From the NCBI GenBank assembly GCA_946479405.1, contig CAMLGD010000196.1:1-6059 (forward strand): a DNA stretch of 6,059 bases. Reading direction: 5' to 3'. Source of the stretch: an uncultured Vogesella sp. GTDB taxonomy: Bacteria; Pseudomonadota; Gammaproteobacteria; Burkholderiales; Chromobacteriaceae. The stretch's first letter is position 1. Each line of letters begins with the position of its first letter. The position numbers were made by a program, and so were the translations under genes. The notes below the pieces were generated by a model. The model searched no databases. It was not told the origin of the DNA and worked only from the letters and a program-made list of their open reading frames with translations. Shown piece after piece: positions 1-4,407 of this stretch.

Positions 1-85
1 CGTAGATCTTGCGGGAATTGGGCAGCGGCTGGATGGCGGCTTGGTCCACCACCATGGCGGTATTCAGATTGGTTGGCGCGTTCAT
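1..85 (-). CDS. thiC: ThiC, phosphomethylpyrimidine synthase (N-terminal 28 codons only, runs off the window)
   Basis: ThiC is the cytoplasmic radical-SAM iron-sulfur enzyme that converts aminoimidazole ribotide to hydroxymethylpyrimidine phosphate, the pyrimidine half of thiamine. Only the start is present. The reverse strand reads MNAPTNLNTAMVVDQAAIQP followed by LPNSRKIY, and PLPNSRKIY is the typical opening motif of proteobacterial ThiC. The catalytic core and the C-terminal Fe-S cysteines lie outside the window. The ATG at 85-83 is chosen because GGAG (97-94) sits 8 bases upstream of it. The upstream transcript contains a TPP riboswitch, which independently supports a thiamine biosynthesis gene. 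The identification is firm, since motif and riboswitch agree, although only 28 residues are seen. It is divergent from the methyltransferase-like gene. Confidence 0.93.
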   Translation of the reverse strand, partial: MNAPTNLNTAMVVDQAAIQPLPNSRKIY

Positions 86-93
86 CGGGGGTT

Positions 94-121
94 CTCCAGT
101 GCGATGAAACGGCGCAAGGAG
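94..121 (-). promoter_or_regulatory. Candidate Shine-Dalgarno-sequestering hairpin of the thiC riboswitch (expression platform)
   Basis: In the minus-strand RNA, CTCC (121-118) can pair with GGAG (97-94), which is the thiC ribosome binding site. Inside that, TGCG (116-113) can pair with CGCA (103-100). The loop is CCGTTTCAT, with a small asymmetric internal loop (1 and 2 bases) between the two helices. Hiding the ribosome binding site is the usual way Gram-negative TPP riboswitches act. The pairing is seen in the sequence. Its role, and how the aptamer 80 bases upstream would control it, are inferred. Confidence 0.4.
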
Positions 122-199
122 CGGCCCGGAATGCCCGGCTGCAGGTTGGCCGCAGACCGGTGCGGGAACGCATGACGATGTGCGGTGTCTGGCAGATTA

Positions 200-321
200 C
201 GCTTCCCTACGCCGGTATTATCCGGGTCAGGTTCGAAGGGTGACTCTCACCCGCCAACCTGCCAGTGTCGTTTGCGCACAACGCTGTGGCATCCTTCACG
301 GCAGGGGCAGGACCCCTAGCG
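200..321 (-). ncRNA. TPP riboswitch (THI element) in the thiC leader
   Basis: The minus-strand RNA carries the near-invariant TPP aptamer core: ACCCTTCGAACCTGA, then CCCGGATAATACCGG, then GCGTAGGGAAGC (about 243-201), plus the UGAGA element (247-243 region). A short P1 can form from CGCT (321-318) with AGCG (203-200). P2 can form from AGGGGT with ACCCTT. P3 is long: CCTGCC (311-306) pairs with GGCGGG (255-250) and CCTGCC (305-300) with GGCAGG (263-258), separated by a two-base bulge, and it is topped by a large loop. The family binds thiamine pyrophosphate and shuts down thiamine genes when TPP is plentiful. The aptamer ends about 115 bases before the thiC start, and no terminator with a U-tract lies between, so control is probably at translation initiation. 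Confidence 0.95.
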
Positions 322-473
322 ATGCTGTGAAGGTAAGTTAATTGTGGGATAATCGCAAGTTAGGTTGCGCCCGCATCTGGCGCCGGTCGCCTGCGAAAAC
401 CGCATCAAATCAAGCATTAATGCCGTTTTCAGAGTCGTCCTTTCATTAGTCTTGAATCCCTCGGAGTTTCCGA
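322..473. promoter_or_regulatory. Divergent promoter region between thiC and the methyltransferase-like gene
   Basis: This stretch must hold promoters for both directions. On the plus strand the clearest candidate is GATAAT (348-353) as a -10, with a weak CTGTGA (325-330) 17 bases upstream. On the minus strand TTGCGA (358-353), followed 17 bases later by TACCTT, is a weak match leading into the riboswitch. Bases 400-473 are the leader of the plus-strand gene and end in GGAG (463-466), 7 bases before its ATG. Nothing else is recognisable here. The promoter positions are tentative. Confidence 0.35.
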
Positions 474-1133
474 ATGAATTTCGAACAAGCCCGTTTCAAC
501 ATGGTTGAGCAGCAGATCCGTCCGTGGGATGTGCTCGACACCTCCATTCTTGATTTGCTGTTCCACGTGAAACGCGAAGATTTCGTGCCAGAAGACAAGC
601 GCACGCTGGCGTTTGCCGACGTGCAGCTGCCGCTGGAAAACGGCTGCACCATGCTGGAGCCGAAAGTGGAGGCCCGCCTGCTGCAGGACCTGCAGGTGAA
701 GTCCACCGACAAGGTGCTGGAAGTGGGCACCGGCAGCGGTTACCTGACCGCGCTGCTGGCTGCCGTCAGCCAGCACGTGTACAGCGTGGACCTGGATGCC
801 GAGCAATCTCAGCGTGCCGCGGCCAACCTCAAGACCGCCGGCATCCGCAACGTGACCCTGTCGATCGGCAACGGTATCGACGGTCTGGCCTCGCAGGCGC
901 CGTTCGACGTGATCTGCGTCGGCGGTTCGGTGCCGGTGGTGCCGGAAGCGCTGAAGTCGCAGCTGGCCATCGGTGGCCGCCTGGCAGTGATCGCTGGTGA
1001 CGCGCCGGTGATGATCGCCAAGGTGATCACCCGCGTGTCGGAAAACGCGTATCAGGAAAGCGTGAGCTTCGATACCAACATCGCCCGCCTGCAGCAACTG
1101 GACGCTATCGAACCGTCCCGTTTCAGCTTCTGA
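474..1133 (+). CDS. Protein-L-isoaspartate O-methyltransferase family protein (PIMT-like, Rossmann SAM-binding)
   Basis: This 219-residue cytoplasmic protein resembles PIMT, which uses S-adenosylmethionine to methylate and so repair isoaspartyl residues in aged proteins. The SAM-binding fold is clear: motif I VLEVGTGSGY (81-90), the acidic end of strand beta2 at VDLD (105-108), motif II FDVICVGGS (144-152) and the GGRLAVI strand (167-173). The N-terminus, FEQARFNMVEQQIRPWDVLD (3-22), is typical of a betaproteobacterial subfamily of this group. Canonical PIMTs have a TIS-x-P type segment before motif I with a catalytic serine. Here that segment is TMLEP (59-63), so isoaspartyl repair is doubtful and the true substrate is unknown. 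The start is fixed by GGAG 7 bases upstream. The rhodanese gene follows after 2 bases, so the two are probably co-translated. Family assignment is strong and enzyme function is uncertain, so no gene symbol is given. Confidence 0.88.
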   Translation: MNFEQARFNMVEQQIRPWDVLDTSILDLLFHVKREDFVPEDKRTLAFADVQLPLENGCTMLEPKVEARLLQDLQVKSTDKVLEVGTGSGYLTALLAAVSQHVYSVDLDAEQSQRAAANLKTAGIRNVTLSIGNGIDGLASQAPFDVICVGGSVPVVPEALKSQLAIGGRLAVIAGDAPVMIAKVITRVSENAYQESVSFDTNIARLQQLDAIEPSRFSF

Positions 1134-1135
1134 GC

Positions 1136-1462
1136 ATGATCGGCGAAATCACTGCCCGCGATCTGGCAGCCTGGCTGGCGGACGAATCCCGCGTCAAGCC
1201 GCTGCTGCTGGATGTGCGCGAGGACTGGGAATACAAGTTGTGCCACATCGCCGGCTCGCAGCAGATGGTGATGAACCTGGTGCCGCTGCGGCACAACGAG
1301 CTGCCGGACGATGTGCCCATCGTCACCATCTGCCATCACGGTGTGCGCAGCTTCCAGGTCGGCCTGTATCTGCAGAACGCCGGCTTTGAAAACGTGCTGA
1401 GCCTGCGTGGCGGCGTGGATGCCTGGGCCAATGATGTCGACCCGGCGATGGCGCGCTACTAG
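1136..1462 (+). CDS. Single-domain rhodanese-like sulfurtransferase
   Basis: This 108-residue protein of one rhodanese domain is the size of GlpE/PspE-type sulfurtransferases, which move sulfane sulfur from donors such as thiosulfate to thiophilic acceptors through a cysteine persulfide. It shows the LLLDVRE strand (23-29), the HIAGS segment (37-41), the active loop CHHGVRS (66-72) with Cys66 as the predicted persulfide residue, and the closing LRGGVDAW motif (90-97). The complete CxxGxRS loop suggests it is active. There is no signal peptide, so it should be cytoplasmic. The start lies 2 bases after the stop of the methyltransferase-like gene and has no strong ribosome binding site of its own, which points to translational coupling. 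A terminator follows 18 bases after the stop. The donor and acceptor cannot be told from the sequence. Confidence 0.92.
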   Translation: MIGEITARDLAAWLADESRVKPLLLDVREDWEYKLCHIAGSQQMVMNLVPLRHNELPDDVPIVTICHHGVRSFQVGLYLQNAGFENVLSLRGGVDAWANDVDPAMARY

Positions 1463-1480
1463 CTCGCCGCGGGTATGCGC

Positions 1481-1511
1481 AAAGCCGTTCCAGACCTGGA
1501 GCGGCTTTTTT
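1481..1511 (+). terminator. Rho-independent terminator after the rhodanese gene
   Basis: AAAGCCGTTCCAG (1481-1493) pairs with CTGGAGCGGCTTT (1496-1508) with one G-U pair. The pairing closes a tight loop around AC, so the innermost one or two pairs probably stay open. A run of six T residues (1506-1511) follows at once. This is a textbook intrinsic terminator. It ends the methyltransferase-rhodanese transcript and separates it from ung. The minus strand lacks a comparable T-run, so it acts on the plus strand. Confidence 0.92.
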
Positions 1512-1573
1512 ATTGTCACCACCGCAACACACCGCCGCCGACGCGGGGCGTGCCTTCGGTGATTTGTGTAGCG

Positions 1574-2293
1574 ATGACTATGACTTTTCTGTCCCCTGCA
1601 ATCGAAACCCTGCCCGCCGCCTGGCGCGAGCTGCTGTCCACCCCGGCGCTGGCGGCGCAACTGCAGGCCATCGATACCCGGCTGGCCGCCCGCGCCGCCG
1701 ACGGCGTGGCGATCTACCCGCCGCGCGAACTGATCTTCAATGCCTTGCATCACGTGGCGCCGCAGGATGTGCGCGTGGTGATCCTGGGACAGGACCCGTA
1801 CCACGGCGCCGGCGAGGCGATGGGGTTGAGTTTCTCGGTGCCGGCCGGGGTGAAGATTCCGCCCAGCCTGCGCAATATGTACAAGGAGTTGGCCAGTGAC
1901 CTCGGCATCGCCCCGGCCGCCAGCGGCGACCTGTCGCACTGGGCGGCACAGGGCGTGCTGCTGCTCAACACCTCGCTGACGGTAGAGGCCGACAGCGCCG
2001 GCAGCCACGGCAAGATCGGCTGGCAGACGGTGACCGATGTGCTGATCGACACGGTGAGTGCGGCTAACCCTGGCTGCGTGTTCCTGTTGTGGGGCAACTG
2101 GGCGCAAAGCAAGGCCGAGCGCATCGACGCGCAGCGCCATGCGGTGCTGAAGGCGGCGCACCCGTCGCCGTTGTCCGCCAGTCGCGGCTTCTTTGGTTGC
2201 CGCCACTTCTCGCAGGCCAATCAATGGTTGGCCGCACGCGGCCGCGGCGAAATTGCCTGGGGTGTGGCCGCGGCACAAGGCAGTCTGCTGTAG
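1574..2293 (+). CDS. ung: Uracil-DNA glycosylase, family 1 (Ung)
   Basis: Ung removes uracil from DNA, made by cytosine deamination or dUMP incorporation, and starts base excision repair. With the ATG at 1574 the protein has 239 residues, close to the E. coli enzyme (229). All family-1 landmarks are present: the water-activating loop GQDPYH (72-77, catalytic Asp74), IPPSLRNMYKEL (95-106), LLLNTSLTVE (129-138, with uracil-contacting Asn132), LLWGNWAQ (171-178) and the DNA-intercalation loop HPSPLSASRGFFG (196-208, catalytic His196). The frame stays open upstream to 1475, but that would put the start inside the terminator stem and add residues unlike Ung, so 1574 (or the in-frame ATG at 1580) is preferred. 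The ribosome binding site is weak (GGTGA, 1558-1562). No clear promoter is visible in 1512-1573. A single-gene unit is likely. Confidence 0.97.
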   Translation: MTMTFLSPAIETLPAAWRELLSTPALAAQLQAIDTRLAARAADGVAIYPPRELIFNALHHVAPQDVRVVILGQDPYHGAGEAMGLSFSVPAGVKIPPSLRNMYKELASDLGIAPAASGDLSHWAAQGVLLLNTSLTVEADSAGSHGKIGWQTVTDVLIDTVSAANPGCVFLLWGNWAQSKAERIDAQRHAVLKAAHPSPLSASRGFFGCRHFSQANQWLAARGRGEIAWGVAAAQGSLL

Positions 2294-2297
2294 TCAT

Positions 2298-2326
2298 TTC
2301 ACTACCTTGCCGCCGCGAGGTATGGT
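2298..2326 (+). promoter_or_regulatory. Candidate sigma70-type promoter for the TSUP permease gene
   Basis: TTCACT (2298-2303) and TATGGT (2321-2326) each match four of six consensus bases and are 17 bases apart, just after the ung stop. Transcription would begin near 2333, about 50 bases before the permease ATG and right at the CCGGGC/GCCCGG hairpin. This is a sequence match only. Confidence 0.35.
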
Positions 2327-2335
2327 GGCGCTATG

Positions 2336-2353
2336 CCGGGCAAGCCCGGTTTT
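2336..2353 (+). terminator. Small GC hairpin with a short T-run (weak terminator of ung, or 5' mRNA hairpin of the permease gene)
   Basis: CCGGGC (2336-2341) and GCCCGG (2344-2349) form a short, very stable stem with a CAAG-type loop, followed by TTTT (2350-2353). The position 43 bases after the ung stop fits an inefficient terminator. It also falls at the predicted 5' end of the permease transcript, where a hairpin can protect mRNA. The sequence does not decide between these. Confidence 0.4.
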
Positions 2354-2381
2354 CCCCACCCTTTATCGCGATGGTTTGCCG

Positions 2382-3128
2382 ATGACTTTCACCCTTGCCG
2401 CCTGGCTGGTCAGCGCCGTGGCCATCCTGCTCACCGGCGTGGCCAAGGGCGGTTTTGGCGGCGTATTCGGCGGCATCGCCGTGCCGCTGATGTCGCTGGT
2501 GATGCCGCCAGAGGCCGCCGCCGCGCTGACCCTGCCCTTGCTGTGCCTGATGGACCTGTCCAGCGTGAAACTGTACTGGCGACGCTGGGATGCGCGCGAG
2601 CTGAAGCTGCTGCTGTCCGGTGCCATGCTGGGTATCGCGCTGGGCGCACTGGCGTTCGGCCTGCTGCCTGCGTGGTCGATCAAGCTGGCCATTGGTGCTG
2701 TGGCGCTGCTGTTTGCGCTGCAACGGCTGTGGCTGCGTTTTTTTCCTGCCACGCCGCGGCAGCTGGGACCGCAAGTTGGCCGTATCGCCGGCTTGCTGGG
2801 CGGGCTGACCAGCACGCTGGCGCATGCCGGCGGCCCGCCGGTGCTGGTGTACCTGTTTAGCCGCCCGCTGTCCAAGGAGCGCTTCGTTGCCACGCTGGCG
2901 GTGTTCTTCACCGTGGTGAACCTGGTGAAGCTGCTGCCCTATCTGGCGTTGAACCTGTTCACCGCTACAGTGCTGTGGCAATGCCTGTTGCTGGCGCCAC
3001 TGGTACCGCTGGGGGTGTGGCTGGGGGTGCGTTTGCAGCGGCGCTTGCCGGAGCAGGCGTTTTTCAGCACTGCCATCACACTGCTGGCATTGTCTGGCGC
3101 GCAGCTGGTGTATTCGGCACTGGCCTGA
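2382..3128 (+). CDS. TSUP (TauE/SafE) family membrane transporter
   Basis: This 248-residue inner-membrane protein is predicted to move small anions, often sulfur-containing or organic (sulfite, sulfoacetate and similar in studied relatives). The TauE/SafE signature appears as two related halves: the first opens with GVAKGGFGGVFGGIAVPLM (19-37), the second with GLLGGLTSTLAHAGGPPVLV (137-155, ending in the conserved GGPP). About seven or eight hydrophobic segments are visible, near residues 5-20, 26-41, 46-60, 76-94, 101-117, 135-157, 167-190, 197-215 and 226-246. Length is typical of the family. The start at 2382 gives a natural N-terminus entering the first helix. The in-frame ATG at 2322 would add 20 unhelpful residues with GAGG only one base away. 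No good ribosome binding site precedes 2382. The substrate is not predictable. A LysR gene follows after 94 bases. Confidence 0.93.
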   Translation: MTFTLAAWLVSAVAILLTGVAKGGFGGVFGGIAVPLMSLVMPPEAAAALTLPLLCLMDLSSVKLYWRRWDARELKLLLSGAMLGIALGALAFGLLPAWSIKLAIGAVALLFALQRLWLRFFPATPRQLGPQVGRIAGLLGGLTSTLAHAGGPPVLVYLFSRPLSKERFVATLAVFFTVVNLVKLLPYLALNLFTATVLWQCLLLAPLVPLGVWLGVRLQRRLPEQAFFSTAITLLALSGAQLVYSALA

Positions 3129-3167
3129 GTCTTCCGCCCATCCGGCCGGCATCGAAGCGCCGGCGCA

Positions 3168-3178
3168 TGGTGTAAAGT
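3168..3178 (+). promoter_or_regulatory. Candidate extended -10 promoter upstream of the LysR gene
   Basis: In the 94-base gap before the LysR gene, TGG followed by TGTAAA (3168-3176, continuing into GT) resembles an extended -10 element. No convincing -35 lies 17 bases upstream. The gap also holds the inverted repeat CCGGC/GCCGG (about 3146-3163). Read-through from the permease gene remains possible, since no T-tract terminator is seen. Confidence 0.22.
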
Positions 3179-3222
3179 GCAGCCAAGGCGGGCGACACCG
3201 TCATTGTCTACAGGGGGAAATC

Positions 3223-4128
3223 GTGGCAATCACGCTGAAGAACGTGCGCTACTTCGTGGCGGTGGCCGAGGCCGAATCCATTACCGGCGCGGTGCAGGAT
3301 CTGAACGTGTCGCAATCGGTGGTCACCGAGGCGATCCGTACGCTGGAGGCCGACCTGGGCGCCACGCTGTTCCAGCGCCACGCGCGCGGCATGATCCTGA
3401 CCCACGCCGGCTACCAGTTCCTGCGTCATGCACACCAGATCCTGGCCTCGGTGCGCAATGCGCGCGAGGCGATGCGCGCGCGGCCCGACACCGTCACCGG
3501 CCAGCTCAATATCGGCGTCACCAGCCTGGTGTGCGGCTACTTTCTGCCGTATCTGCTGGACCGCTTCCGCAATACCTTTCCGCTGGTGGACGTGCGCGTG
3601 GTGGAGGATCAGCGCGAGTACATCGAGCACCTGCTGGTCAACGGCGAACTGGACGTCGGTGTGCTGATCGTTTCCAACCTGGAAAACCGCCAGGCGCTGG
3701 AGGCCGAGACGCTGCTGGAATCCGCCTACCGGCTGTGGCTGCCGGTGAACCACCCGCTGCTGGAGCTGGGCACGGTGGCGCTGGCCGAGATGGCGCAGCA
3801 GCCACTGGTGAACCTGAAGCTGGACGAGCTGGAAGACGTGGCCACCGCGCTGTGGCGCAGCCAGGGTCTGCGGCCAACAGTGGCGGTGCGCACCAGCTCG
3901 GTGGAGGGGCTGCGCAGCCTGGTGGCCACCGGTGCCGGGCTGGCGGTGATGCCGGACCTGCTGTACCGGCCGTGGTCGCTGGATGGCGACCGGCTGGAAG
4001 TGCGCCAGCTGCTGGAAAAAACCCCGTCGCTGCAGGTGGGGCTGGCCTGGCGCCGTGGCGCCAAAGTGGCGGAAACGGCACAGAACTTCCTGACCGTGGC
4101 GCGCGAGTACACCCGCATCCACGTCTGA
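3223..4128 (+). CDS. LysR-type transcriptional regulator, probable regulator of the downstream ydcS-ydcT operon
   Basis: This 301-residue protein has the usual LysR length and order. The N-terminal winged helix-turn-helix has the recognition region around AVQDLNVSQSVVTEAIRTLE (23-42), followed by LGATLFQRHARGMILTHAG (45-63), a linker helix to about residue 90 and the effector-binding domain from GQLNIGV (93-99) to the end. That domain includes VRTSSVEGLRSLVATGAGLAVMPD (222-245), the family's late effector-domain motif. The start is GTG at 3223, supported by AGGGGGAAA (3212-3220) just upstream; no ATG in this frame is better placed. LysR proteins bind DNA as tetramers and respond to a small ligand. 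It is co-directional with ydcS, and the space between contains a perfect LysR-box dyad, so control of the importer is likely but inferred. The effector is unknown, perhaps a polyamine or related amine. Confidence 0.94.
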   Translation: MAITLKNVRYFVAVAEAESITGAVQDLNVSQSVVTEAIRTLEADLGATLFQRHARGMILTHAGYQFLRHAHQILASVRNAREAMRARPDTVTGQLNIGVTSLVCGYFLPYLLDRFRNTFPLVDVRVVEDQREYIEHLLVNGELDVGVLIVSNLENRQALEAETLLESAYRLWLPVNHPLLELGTVALAEMAQQPLVNLKLDELEDVATALWRSQGLRPTVAVRTSSVEGLRSLVATGAGLAVMPDLLYRPWSLDGDRLEVRQLLEKTPSLQVGLAWRRGAKVAETAQNFLTVAREYTRIHV

Positions 4129-4199
4129 TTTGATCTTATTTGGTTCTTTAAAACCGATACCTTTCGCTGACCGTTCTAAAAAACAGATTGCTTTTGCTG

Positions 4200-4212
4200 T
4201 TGCGGGACGCAA
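4200..4212 (+). promoter_or_regulatory. Candidate LysR operator, perfect T-N11-A dyad (TTGCG-GGA-CGCAA), with a degenerate second copy at 4251
   Basis: TTGCGGGACGCAA is a perfect interrupted inverted repeat with 5-base arms and the T-N11-A form recognised by LysR-type proteins. TTGCGTAGCGATA (4251-4263) repeats the left arm exactly and keeps CG..A of the right arm, 51 bases further on, close to five helical turns. A strong recognition site paired with a degenerate site on the same helix face is common in LysR-controlled promoters, although the spacing here is wider than usual. The binding protein is inferred to be the adjacent LysR protein. Confidence 0.42.
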
Positions 4213-4323
4213 TTTTGTACTGCGGCATGGTTTCGGTTGGGAATTCCATATTGCGTAGCGATAAATGCCAACGTCGGCGTTGAGTATCCGGTTTTTCCGA
4301 TAGGTCGTATTGGACAAGTTACC

Positions 4324-4353
4324 TTGGTAGTGCCGAATGGCGGTTCCTAGAAT
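4324..4353 (+). promoter_or_regulatory. Candidate sigma70-type promoter of ydcS
   Basis: TTGGTA (4324-4329, four of six consensus bases) and TAGAAT (4348-4353, five of six) are 18 bases apart. Transcription would start near 4360, giving a leader of about 48 bases with AAAGGAG (4394-4400) seven bases before the ATG at 4408. It lies downstream of the dyads at 4200, 4251 and 4269, a layout suited to activation. Confidence 0.5.
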
Positions 4354-4407
4354 GCAGCACACCATTCGAGACGCAAACAATGCGCCGATCTGCAAAGGAG
4401 AACTGTG

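Larger units (their letters stand above)
4129..4407 (+). promoter_or_regulatory. Regulatory region of ydcS
   Basis: These 279 bases are visibly richer in A and T than the flanking genes. They hold several dyads: GGTT-N6-AACC (4142-4155), TTGCG-N3-CGCAA (4200-4212), GGAATTCC (4240-4247) and CAACG-TCGG-CGTTG (4269-4282). A promoter lies near 4324-4353 and AAAGGAG (4394-4400) is the ydcS ribosome binding site. No terminator for the LysR gene and no credible small gene is seen. The length and dyad content fit a control region bound by a regulator. Confidence 0.6.

Noticed and set aside
86..173. Possible leader peptide on the minus strand starting at 173 between riboswitch and thiC
   Set aside because: The frame does not close before thiC, runs on through it out of frame, and has no ribosome binding site.
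1475..1573. N-terminal extension of Ung from an ATG at 1475
   Set aside because: It would start just before the intrinsic terminator stem and translate through it, and it adds residues with no match to Ung. The start at 1574 gives the normal family length.
1052..2278. Open minus-strand frame of about 400 codons opposite the rhodanese and ung
   Set aside because: It overlaps two well-supported genes and the terminator, and its translation is His/Gln/Arg-rich without domain motifs, so it is an antisense shadow.
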